From contig CM061105.1 in assembly GCA_030770545.1 (NCBI GenBank), positions 15,180,501 to 15,244,500 on the forward strand: a stretch of 64,000 nucleotides of DNA. The letters run 5' to 3'. Position 1 is the first letter of the stretch. Each line of letters begins with the position of its first letter. This document shows positions 1-9,960 of the stretch, piece by piece. Made by a program: the position numbers and the translations under genes. This DNA comes from Macropodus opercularis. Taxonomy: Eukaryota > Chordata > Actinopteri > Anabantiformes > Osphronemidae. The notes under the pieces are model-generated. The model saw only the letters and a list, made by a program, of their open reading frames with translations, did not search any database and had not been told where the DNA came from.

Positions 1-817
1 GTAGCATTTTGCTGGGAACAGCCACCCTGCTCGTCTGGGTCGGTGTGATTCGTTACCTTGGCTTCTTCAAGAAATACAACGTGAGACCTTCACTGTCTCT
101 GTGTCTTTGTGTAATGAATCAACCAACCTGCTGAAAGCAGACAACGCAAACCAACTAAAAGCGTTACTCCTGTCCAGATTTTAATCCTGACCCTGAGGGC
201 AGCGTTCCCAAACGTGATCCGATTCTGCTGCTGTGCCACCATGATCTACCTCGGATACTGCTTCTGTGGCTGGATCGTGCTCGGGCCTTACCACGACAAA
301 GTGAGTAAACGCTCATCTTCGTATAAGTCACGTGTCAACGGGGCCTAAATCGTTGCTGTGTGTGTTGAGATCTCCTGCTGCTTTCCAGTTTCGAACACTT
401 GACAGGGTGACGGAATGCCTTTTCTCTCTCATCAACGGAGACGACATGTACGGCACCTTCCTAAAGATGAGGGACAAGAGCTACACGGTGTGGCTCTTCA
501 GCAGACTCTACCTCTACTCTTACATCTCCCTCTTCATCTACATGGTGCTCAGCTTGTTCATTGCTCTCATCACGGACACCTACGAGACCATCAAGGTCAG
601 AATCGCACGCTGACACACATTTTCAGACTTCGTTGAAGAGAGATGCTTTCAGCCTGCAGGCTTTATTTTGGTTCTCCAGCATCACCAGCCAAACAAGTCC
701 CCAGTGTCCCAGCTCCAGGTCTTCATGGGTGAGAGCAAGGACCAGCCTGAGTCTGGGAGCTTCCGGTCTGACGGGGAGCCGGCGTCCTGCTGCCTTTCTT
801 CATGCTGCTTTGGGTAA
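1..817 (+). CDS. mcoln3: Mucolipin (TRPML) cation channel, C-terminal exons, mucolipin-3-like (partial)
   Basis: These are the last four coding exons of a TRPML endolysosomal cation channel: 1-80 (5' end outside the window), 178-300, 389-595 and 680-817 (stop TAA 815-817). All joins keep frame with GT-AG sites. They cover part of the S4-S5 region, S5, the pore and S6. The pore motif LINGDDM is intact and is followed by the family signature LSLFIALITD before a cytosolic tail. TRPML channels release calcium and other cations from endosomes and lysosomes. Residues such as IRFCCC and GPYHDKFR resemble mucolipin-3 more than mucolipin-1 or -2, and the neighbour ssx2ip fits the MCOLN2/MCOLN3 locus. 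The pore is followed by YGT, where I recall FAT in human TRPML3. The tail is divergent but ends in a cysteine cluster (CCLSSCC) like the palmitoylated tails of the family. Paralogue assignment is less certain than family. Confidence 0.85.
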
Positions 818-1459
818 AACGAGGACCAAATGTTGGCCGAGAGGTAGAATTATACTCAGCATAAATTAGATGGAGCAAACCCTCAAAATTGCGATGTATT
901 CCCAATTAATTCCTCATTGGTCCTGTGACGAATTCAAAAGTAAGTGAGGTTTATTTGTATTAAACATTTTTCAGGGATGGAAAGAGCAAATGTAAGAGGA
1001 ATTTCTTCCTGAGCCGCCAGCACAGACAGAATGTGCACATTCACGTAAAAGCTGCTTATTTAAGCCAACTGTAGCGGTGGTCATCATTTGTGCTATATTA
1101 CTGTATGCACAACTGTCTTTCTATGTTTTCTGTATGTAAATATATATTATATTATGTAATATAATTGTAATTGTGAGTTCACATTTGTATTATTTTATGC
1201 ACCTGTCACCAAATTATTTGTCTGGTTTTGCATTTACATATAAGCTGACTTTGACATTCTGGTATTCTACTCAAACATAAGGCTCCTTTCATCCTATAAA
1301 GAGCACAAGTGCATGTAAAGAATGTTACTCGTGTGTTTAAGCGTCGTAGTCTGGTCCGACAGTTTAACTTGAAGACGTTTCAGATGATTAAAAATCACTG
1401 TAAAAAGTCAAGCTGTTGAGTCAAAGCTGAATATTACAGTAGTAACAGGTTGGAACTTT

Positions 1460-1465
1460 AATAAA
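1460..1465 (+). terminator. Candidate poly(A) signal for the mucolipin gene
   Basis: An AATAAA hexamer lies about 640 bases after the mucolipin stop codon, on the same strand. The stretch 818-1459 holds no coding exon I can see and is probably 3' UTR. Use as a cleavage signal is inferred. Confidence 0.45.
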
Positions 1466-1740
1466 CAAGACGAAAGTTAATTAAATTGATAACGTAATAA
1501 CTACAACTTTAGGTGTTTATACCTGTAATGTAATTTTACAAATCGTTCAGTGGGGCGCTGCACGTGCGACACTTCCTCTCTCCGCCACAGGGGGCGTGAG
1601 CGCAGCACTGACACCTGACAGCGTTTCTCATTTGCATAATCATCTCGTGCCCGTGTTCACATCCAATGCACAACTCAGACACTGGTTGCTTAACAACGCC
1701 ACCTCCAATGACAACGCCGTTTTGTTTGCAGCCAGGCTTC

Positions 1741-1769
1741 AAAAAAAAAAAAAAAAAAAAACACACACA
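1741..1769. repeat. Poly(A) plus CA microsatellite
   Basis: A run of about 21 A is followed directly by an ACAC repeat just upstream of the ssx2ip first exon. Open frames that cross it are artefacts. Confidence 0.85.
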
Positions 1770-1789
1770 CGTTCAGTCAGCTGCTGCTT

Positions 1790-1828
1790 CTGCTCGCAGG
1801 CGGGCGGACACGGAGCTGACGGGCAGAG
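1790..1828 (+). promoter_or_regulatory. Probable ssx2ip non-coding first exon and promoter area
   Basis: A GC-rich stretch ends in CAGAG followed by GTGAGC at 1829, a strong donor on the strand of ssx2ip and about 1.1 kb before its start codon. The next bases (about 1832-1859) hold a short direct repeat of a GCGATAAGACGC unit. From 1829 to about 2890 I see no coding exon, which fits a first intron. The exon start is not determined. Confidence 0.4.
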
Positions 1829-2900
1829 GTGAGCGATAAGACGCGAGCGATAAGACGCTGACAGCCGAACGCAACTTACACGAAGTTTTACACGAAGCGG
1901 TTCGGTGTTAACAGCTGTTGCCGTCGAACCCGAACTGGGCGACCGTCGGACCGGGCTGACCCACTTCGCGCCTGCGTGCCCGTGAGTGTGTTTACCTTAG
2001 CATCCAGGTTAGCGAAGAGTGCGAAACGAATTAACGCTGACGTGACGAGCTGTGCGATGCGAGCTAGGAATGAAGCAGCGGGAGATTCATCCAAGCAGGA
2101 GTGTTGACTGCGGTGGGCGGCTACCGTGAGCCAGAGTTAACGTCTCGACCCACTGCAAGGTATTATAATACAACACGCATTAGCAAACTAGATTAGCTAG
2201 CTAACCTTAGTAAAGCTCGGTACCTGGTAACCTACACGCAGCTAACTTAATAGTAATGTTAATCTTTATCTCTGGACTACATTCAGACTACGCGCGTGTG
2301 TGTGTGTGTTGATAAAGACCGTGTGTTTGCTTGTAGGCTGGATGAACCCGTGTGAGCCTTGTGCTGACTGTCCTCATTAACATGGTGCACTCAGGCGTTA
2401 GTTACTGAACAACGTCGCAGACATGTTCTTGCCCCATTTTGTCCATACACACAACTGCACCGAAGTTCTGGGAGTGGCAGGTGGATCTATCAGGCTCTGC
2501 TTGTTCCACCACAACGTGTCTCGTTTATGCAACTGAGCCAAATGCACCAAAGGCAAAACCGTGTATGTCCATTATCGTAGTCTCTGTAATGGGTTCTGTC
2601 ATTTTTAGCTTTGTAAGTCTGTTGGTCTGATGCTGAGATCATCCCACTATCCTGCAATTTATAGGCCGGCAGCCAATAGGAGGGCCCTCTTAAACCCTAA
2701 TCTAACCCCCCCGGCCCACATCTGACAGTTAATCCTGTGTGGGTGAACCAGCACAGATTTGTGTAGTTGGTCTCATGGCTTGATGCTCCACTGCAGGGTT
2801 TTGTTCGAGTGAGAGCCTCTGATCCACTGCCTGACTGCTAATCCACCTCTTGGCTGATAACTCATGACCTCACATCCCCGTGTGCTGATGCGTCGGTGAT

Positions 2901-5900
2901 ATGGGAGAGTGGTGGACAACGGAGACCTCTATGGGTAAATTTCTCTGCTAATTGAGTGTCTGTTAAAATACTTCACAGCCAGAGAAAGGCCTCTAAGCGA
3001 TGCTTTTTTGGGATCTGATAGAGGTGACCCACATTTGTGTTCTCATTGTAGAGCAGCAACCCATTTTCAAAATTCTAAAAGCCTAGAGAAAAGTACAGTC
3101 GATATAATTGAGAATCATTTGCCTGTTGCTATCCTCTGCCTCTAGGAAACTATGACATATCCAGCATATCGCATGTGACTATGTCCCCCTCAAGACAAAA
3201 CAACCTTCTCTCAATGTACCCCTCTGTGGCTCTATCCAAAAGTTCCTACAGCGTGATAAGTGCCTTCTGTACAGAGGATAACATTCCTCAGTGCATTTCA
3301 TACGTTAATCAGGTACTCCAACACTTTGTACATTATTGCAGTACATTATTTGTATTAAAGCTAAATTAATGACCTATGGTAACAATGACGTGTGCTCTTC
3401 TGTTCGTAGGAGCTTGCCTCGCTAGGTCTTTCTTCCACATGTATCGAGGCCAGCTCACCAGGGGGAGTCAGCTTGAACACGGTGCCAGCTCTGAATGCCA
3501 TGTACGAGCTGCTACAGATCCAGAGACGAAATATGTGCACTTTGGAGGAGCTGGAGAAAGAACAGCTGAAAAAGTCCAGCTCCTTGGAACATATGCAAAT
3601 GAGCAATTCCAGATTAAAGGCACGTATGATTGGTTTTTTTTTTATTCCCCAGACATTATCTTTATCATTTGCTTCTAAAATACAAATCTGTGTACCAACA
3701 ACCTGTTCAGTATGTCTTGGAGGTAAAGGTGTAGTAATGCATATCTGGACACTAGAGGGCAGCTTTTCTGTATGTGTGTGTGTGTGTGTGTGTGTATTTA
3801 TATTTATATTATAGAACTACTAAGAGCTGCTCACTCATTAAGCTCAAACCCTCAACTGATACTTGTACTGTGCCCTTAATAGTTATGTGTATGTCCATCC
3901 AGGATCAGTTGGAACTATCTATAAGGGAGAAGTCGGGTCTACATGAGACGGAACGTCAGCTACAACTGAAAATCAAGACTTTGCAGAACTGCTTGAAAAC
4001 CGAAAAAGATGAGGTACAAGTTACTTCATATATATATGTATGTATGTATGATGGTCAGGAAGCTGACCAACGTTCGTGATCCAATCCTGACAGGTTCAGA
4101 AGCTCCAGAGTATCATTTCAAGCCGTGCCTCTCAGTACAGCCATGATGCCAAGAGGAAAGAGAGAGAAGCTGCAAAGCTCAAGGAACGTCTCAGCCAGCT
4201 ACTGGTTGACAGAAAGGATAAGAAACTTGGTAAACATGCTAATATTCAGCAAAAATTCCCATACGTTAATATTTATAAGAGTTTGAGAACAAGCTAATGG
4301 TCTTTTTGCCTTTTATTTCCTTCCAAAAGCTATCGATGTACTTAATTGCTTGGGACGGTCTGATGGAAAAAGAAGCCACTGGAAGACAGCAAAAGCAACA
4401 GCCAGGTACTGTTGTCCCTTTTTGTCATGTTGACCATAGTATTTGTAATATGTTAATTTTAATTTTATAAATTGCTTTGTCCAGCCATGAAGGTGAGATG
4501 TACAAATCGTTGCTCAGTGACTATGAAGCGAGTCAGAAAGCTCTGATGGTCGAGAACGCTGAGCTCAAGAAAGTCCTCCAGCAGATGAAGAAGGAGATCA
4601 TGCATATCCTGAGCAAACGTCAGTCTGCTACCAGGGGAGCAGACGCTGACGACAGCCATGAGCAGGTTATTATTTTGTCCATGGTCGACTGATTTAGTTC
4701 TGGTCCTAGTTGTATATCATGTTCCTAATTTGATCCATCACTACATTTGAACCTCAAATACATGTTTGACTTACGGTTTCTGCTTTAGGTTGATTCAGAT
4801 GGGGAGGAGAAGGTAGGTGATTGTAGTCGAGAAACACTGGACCAGTCCTGTGAGCATGCTAAAGAACAGCTCACCAACAGCATCCGCCAGCAGTGGAGGA
4901 AACTGAGGAACCACATGGAGAAGTTAGACAGCCAAGGTAGCAGAGAACGGAACACTGCAAAATCGTTAGCCTTTTACAGATCTGTAGTATGTGAAGCTGT
5001 TCTTTTTAGAATTTACAGACTTCTGGTATACCAAAAGGATGCTTTTTGTTTGTTAAGCATCTCAAGTGCAGAACCATGTGGACAAAGAGGTGATTCCAAG
5101 GGAAGCACATGAGGATGAGATGGAGAGGATGAGGCGTGAAGTTCAGCAGTGCAAAGAGTTTATTCATGCACAACAGCAGCTCCTCCAGGTCAGTTGTTGC
5201 TTGTTTAAAAGGCTAGAAGTGGTCAGTGGCTTTGGGAAAGTTAAATATTCCCTTAACAGTTTTACATTAGAAGAGGATTCTCATTAAAAGTGTACATTAA
5301 AGAGAGAAAACTGATATGTTGTAAACTGTTCTTATTCTGAATCTTATTTCAAAAAGCACAATTGATTCGAAACGTTTTTTCTGCCTGTGTAGCAACAACT
5401 AAACACTTCATTTGACGATGAGACTGCAGCTCTTCTAAATGACTGCTACACACTGGAGGAGAAGGAGCGTCTCAAAGAGGAATGGAGGCTGTTTGAAGAA
5501 CAGAAGAGAAACTTTGACAGAGAGCGAAAGAACTTCACAGAGGCCGCTATTCGCCTGGGGCGAGAGGTACACGAGTCTTCTGATGTGGGCCACTTATATT
5601 CCACTTGTGCTGGTGTTGTAATGGTTTTTCTCTTTTCATATTTAACAGAAAAAGGCCTTTGAAGAGGATCGTGCTTCATGGCTCAAGAGTCAGTTTTTGA
5701 ACATGACTCCTTTTACAGACCGCAGGAGATGCTCCTCATCTGATGGCCAAAGTGCCTTATCAATCAGTGAGTCCGTAGAACTTTAAAACCAGTCTGCATC
5801 AGCGAAGCATCTTTATAGTCGTACTTACTTTCAATCAACCTTTCAATTCGACCTTTAAGTTTTATTTTTATCACCTTCATTACAGGAAGTGAGCCAGAGA

Positions 5901-6271
5901 CAAGGATTTCATCAACAAAGGCTCAGCTGGCAAAATCATCAACTTATGCCACATTCTCCACTCCTAAACCTGCACAAAATGCTTTTGTGCCATCTACAGC
6001 AGAACTTTACCGGACACTCCGCCTGATACCAGACAGCAGGTGTCAAACTCTTAGCAAAAGAATATTAGTATATGGATGAAACCATGTTGAAATAATTTGT
6101 AAACCACTCATGTTTGTTTCCCATTTCAGTTCTTCCAGACATTTAAATCGAGGACGCTGGCAGGAGTCTAGCACCATAGAAGATGCAGATATGCTGCAGT
6201 CAAAACACAGAGCCCGATGTGGAGACTTGAGCATTTTCTCTCTGGGTGAAGATGAGAACAGCCTCAGCTGA
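2901..6271 (+). CDS. ssx2ip: SSX2IP / ADIP: afadin- and alpha-actinin-binding centrosomal coiled-coil protein
   Basis: Thirteen coding exons encode about 590 residues (human about 614): 2901-2934, 3146-3312, 3410-3619, 3903-4013, 4094-4229, 4330-4405, 4485-4665, 4789-4936, 5067-5188, 5393-5566, 5649-5766, 5886-6039 and 6130-6271 (TGA). SSX2IP anchors microtubules at the centrosome and at cilium basal bodies, and in mammals also links afadin and alpha-actinin at adherens junctions. Matches to the family include MGEWW at the start, SAFCTEDNI near residue 55, QKLQSIISSRASQY (about 176-190), AELKKVLQQMKKE (about 270), EEKERLKEEW (about 415) and SFTEAAIRLG-like NFTEAAIRLG before exon 12. The heptad-rich, Lys/Glu-rich centre predicts long coiled coils. 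The C-terminal tail is shorter than in human. The third coding exon ends at a GC rather than GT donor (3620). The stop is only 525 bases before the gng5 start. Confidence 0.95.
3773..3795. repeat. TG microsatellite in an ssx2ip intron
   Basis: About eleven TG units lie within the intron between the third and fourth coding exons of ssx2ip, next to an AT-rich tract. Confidence 0.9.
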
Positions 6272-6625
6272 AGAACCACCAGTGCCTTTAGTATAATGAA
6301 AACACGGTCCCGGTCTGCAGCAGATTGCTGATATCCGCTGACTCGCTTGCTTTGTGATCACATGGACGTCTTCACCAAATCTAATCCCAACAGAAAGCAC
6401 TTTAATAATGAAAATGCTGTTGACACTGCTTTTCTATACTAATAACATAAAACTGACAATTCAGATTTTAAGCTATGTACAAAGGAGAACAGGTACCAAG
6501 TAATTTAGTTTATCTCTGTTGATTATATTTAATGCTTAGGTTTTTAGTTTAAAACTATTCAATGTGTAAAATACTTTTTTTTTAATAGAAACGTGTCGTG
6601 ACCCACGCTGCAGGGGTGTCTGTAC

Positions 6626-6631
6626 AATAAA
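6626..6631 (+). terminator. Poly(A) signal of ssx2ip
   Basis: AATAAA lies about 355 bases after the ssx2ip stop and about 165 bases before the gng5 start codon, so ssx2ip 3' end formation must overlap or abut the gng5 promoter. Confidence 0.65.
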
Positions 6632-6796
6632 GACCTTTTTAATTAATTGGCAGTGTTCGGTCTGTCGCCCGCTGGACTGTCGGGTGGGGGCTGCGGGCAG
6701 CGAACGACCGGAATCCGGATGTTGGCTCTGCCTTCGTCGTAGCATCCAGCCCAGGATTCCTCGCACAGCTCGGCGTGTACCTTTGACAAGTCGAAA

Positions 6797-7632
6797 ATGT
6801 CCTCAAATCTTGTAGCCATGAAAAAAGTCGTACAGCAGCTCCGCTTCGAGGCGAGCATAAACCGGGTGAAGGTAAAAGTGGGTTTATTGTTTGTTTTTCC
6901 CGTGATGAAAAAGCGAGAGATCCGCTAACTGTGCTAGCTGATGCCAGGAGCTAACGGCTAGCAGCGTTGGTTAGCTGTGTAGCAGGGCGTAGGGGGCAGA
7001 GGAGAAGTCTTAAACGTCGATTAAACAAGCGGTCTGGGGGCTGAAATACGTTTGAAATCTCCCGGCTAATGATTCGGTGGAAATATCCAGCTACATATCA
7101 CAATGCCCGGGTGGCAATGAAGCCACTCTAGGATAAGAAGCCGTAAATTAAAACCATGTCCCTACCAACTATCGGCGACAACTTTAAAACTGGCAAAGTT
7201 GCATTTCCCAATGTTGCATTATTAAAGCATCACCAGTGCCTACATGCAACCAGTTCAGAAGTTTCAAAGAAACCTGGAAATGCTACTAAATTGTAGCTCC
7301 AGCTAGCTAGCAACCAATTTAGCACTGTGTGTTAGCTCCGGTGACGCCGTACAGAGAGGAAAGCTCCGTCCTTTATGAAGTGACAGCGTTACGTTTGCTA
7401 ATGTAGTAATTCACATTGTTTTCAGCGTCTCAAACGTTCCCTCACAGCCAAAGACAACGTTAAGAAACACTTGGGTTGTGATCCCATGTCCTTGTTCTGT
7501 CTCCAGGTCTCCCAGGCAGCTGCCGAGCTCCAGCTGTTCTGCTTACAGAACGCCTTACACGACCCTCTGCTCACCGGCGTGTCCTCCAGCACCAACCCCT
7601 TCAGGCCACAGAAGGTCTGCTCCTTCTTATGA
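6797..7632 (+). CDS. gng5: Guanine nucleotide-binding protein subunit gamma-5
   Basis: Two coding exons, 6797-6871 and 7507-7632 (stop TGA 7630-7632), join in phase 0 to give 66 residues, against 68 in human. The G gamma subunit pairs with G beta and tethers the dimer to the membrane downstream of G protein-coupled receptors. The N-terminal helix reads MKKVVQQLR, the second exon has NALHDPLLTGV and NPFRPQK, and the protein ends in the prenylation box CSFL, where the final Leu predicts geranylgeranylation. The start lies in a GC-rich promoter directly after the ssx2ip poly(A) signal. Linkage of SSX2IP and GNG5 is also seen on human 1p22, supporting orthology. An overlapping frame beginning near 7478 is a shadow. 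Confidence 0.96.
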
Positions 7633-7884
7633 AACTACTCTACTCACTGGTGAGTTGATGTCCTGCTGACACAAACTATCTGTTGCACCTTTGCTTGTGA
7701 AATCAAAGTGACTCATTGTAATGAAACTGGTTTCAAAATCAAAGCCTTCTAAGCTAAAATGTTTTGTCTGAGGTTGGTTAAACCCCGAACTCCTCACAAA
7801 TGAATCCACGTTAGTTTTTTGGCGACAGGGTCATAAAACGTTAGCAGTGAACCAAGTTAACATACACAACATAATCATAAACTA

Positions 7885-8104
7885 CCATGTTGCATATAGG
7901 TTATTTTATTTTATTTTTCTTTTCCTTTTTGGAACTTCTTCGCACTTTATGTCCATACATGTACATACTGTCAAACAATTTTACTCTTTTTCTTTTTGTA
8001 ATTATTGTAATCCTTTTATTCTGTCTGTAATTATGCTGCTGCTGGGTCACCAGAATTTCCCCATTGCGGGATAAATAAAGTCCTATCTATCTATCTATCT
8101 ATCT
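7885..8104 (+). mobile_element. 3' end of a non-LTR retrotransposon with TATC tail
   Basis: The stretch ends with a block containing CAGAATTTCCCC, then GGGATAAATAAAG, then repeated CTAT units to 8104. This is the typical 3' tail of a fish LINE followed by its short tandem tail. A second copy in the opposite orientation lies at 32888-33155 and shares the same ordered landmarks (TTGGAACTT, GCACTTT, ATGTACAT, GCTGCTGCTGGGTC, CAGAATTTCCCC, GGGATAAATAAAG). The exact clade (CR1, L2 or Rex-like) is not determined. It is 5'-truncated and has no coding capacity. Confidence 0.65.
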
Positions 8105-8499
8105 TAAAACTGTAAATCGCTCGTATGTGTAGTATTTAAACACATTTACTCAGATTGACTCTAGATTTTAATATTTGTTCATTTATTATACTAAATACAA
8201 ATGAAAGAAATGTATGTGTATCAAAAAAATGTATTTATGCCAGATATTTCTATTTTAGGCCTTCATTTTGATGCTACAGGGAAATGTTGACCTCAACACT
8301 GCTCCTCATGCGAAGCCATTATACTGCCACAGGATCTCTCGAGTGTAGAACTCATCTTCCGGATGGCGACCATCTATTTTCAGCCACAGTAGGAGAAAGG
8401 AGGCTGTTTTATTTTTCACGGCACAGTGTGATTTTTAAGTAAATTATTGTGCCTTTTCTATTTGTGCTATTTTAGTCATCACTGTTTTTGTATTTAATG

Positions 8500-8505
8500 A
8501 ATAAA
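8500..8505 (+). terminator. Candidate poly(A) signal for gng5
   Basis: AATAAA lies about 870 bases after the gng5 stop, beyond the retroelement tail. The AATAAA inside the retroelement tail is an alternative. Confidence 0.35.
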
Positions 8506-9393
8506 ACATTCTTTACTAATACAAGTTCTGCGTCCTTGCCTGTTTGTTGCAGTTAGTAGATGTTGCATAGGAGACAGCTGCTTGTGAAGTGAAGTGCTAC
8601 CAGATGTTCTGATTCACTAAGTGTTTAGCGAGTAATTTTAATAGGAGGACAGAATGAGGAAAATATATTTGGGCTACTGGATGTTCTGCCACTTAACGGG
8701 AAGAAATGCCCACAACAATACACGCTGTTCTACTACAACCACTTTTCCTTTATTGGTCACAAACAATAAAATGAACTTTATACTTCACAGAAACTGACTA
8801 ATCATAAAACCACCGTTTGCTGCATTGGGGACATCTAGTGGTCAGACCAGGGAAGGTCTAGGAACAGTGACGACACGAGCGGAACTTTGTTAGAACAATG
8901 GCGGACCATGGAGGCTAGCACCAAACACTGCGGGCTAGCAGCGGCGCTGTTGAGCTAAGTGTGTTCATCTTAACTTGAGGTAACAAGCGGAAATGCGCTC
9001 GAATTATAACGGCCGTTACATTTGTGACTATTGCGGAATACTGACATTATGCTTTACAGCATTTCAGCACATGATCAAGCAGCTAATTAACGGACAGATG
9101 CTAAGCTACTTACTGGCTAGCTAACATTAATGAACTTAAAAAAATTATAAAAGCAATATATTCAATAATCAATTAAAAAAAAGTTCCGTGGTTTAAGGTA
9201 AGATCCAGATTTTTATCCAGCTATGTTGTATAATGGCCGGAGGGAAAACGCTTCTGGTCGTCACATAAAATACGAAACAGTAGATTGTAGCAACTCTGAA
9301 CTGTTAGAAGCTCCAAGAATCACGGTGACGTTCAGACCTTTCATTGTCGCAACTTGTACCTATAGAGCTCTGGTTGTAAGCGGTTGATGCGAG
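8506..9393. other. gng5-fuz intergenic stretch
   Basis: No coding exon is visible. The part around 8870-8960 is richer in CG and contains GCGGCGCTG-type sequence, perhaps an upstream promoter element of fuz. Several TAGC-rich bits are simple composition. Confidence 0.4.
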
Positions 9394-9403
9394 TCTCGCG
9401 AGA
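9394..9403 (+). promoter_or_regulatory. TCTCGCGAGA palindrome, fuz core promoter element
   Basis: The perfect ten-base palindrome TCTCGCGAGA matches the conserved TMTCGCGANR promoter motif associated with TATA-less housekeeping promoters and ZBTB33/Kaiso-type binding. It sits about 90 bases before a putative 5' UTR exon end (AACCCAG followed by GTCGGT, donor at 9493), itself upstream of the fuz coding exon. The motif is seen directly. Its use here is inferred. Confidence 0.6.
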
Positions 9404-9960
9404 ACTGAAATAGCTGACGCTCCATGGCAGCAACGCTTGTAACTTCGGCGACTGAACATGGACTGACGGGGGCTGAATTAAGCTGAACCCAGGTCGGTGT
9501 TGTGGTCCCGCTCCTTTAGCGGATGCAACAGAGCTCGTAACTCACAGCTGCGGCTCGACCAGCGGAATGAACCCGTCCTCACCAGTTTGAAGAATGAATC
9601 ATGGGACATCGTTACTGTGGAAACGACGGTAACTCGGTCTTTTTTTAAGCTAGCATGTTACGCGGCCGGCAAAGACAAATGGTTGGTGAAGCGGTGACGC
9701 GTCCAGTTTAGTGGGATCTAGGTTTGCTGTATGAAATGCATTGTTTTTACCCAGTTCTGGCAGTTTAAGGGAAAACGGTCTGATGCTACACTGACGCTAA
9801 CAGCTCACGCCCTCGCTGATGCAATGCTAGAACCAGATTGTGCTACCTGGTTAGTCAGTGAGTCACTGAGGTTCAACAAGACTCAGTATCGTAAATCTGC
9901 TACAACTGAAAAGCGAATCTGTTGACTGCAGGAGCGAGCCAGCGCTAGTTAAAACCCACA
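9404..9960 (+). other. fuz 5' UTR exon and 5' intron (inferred)
   Basis: A candidate non-coding first exon ends at 9492 (donor GTCGGT). An acceptor TTGACTGCAG ends at 9931 and leaves 29 bases of leader before the fuz ATG. The span 9493-9931 would be a 439-base 5' intron, the only intron I can propose for this gene. Confidence 0.45.
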
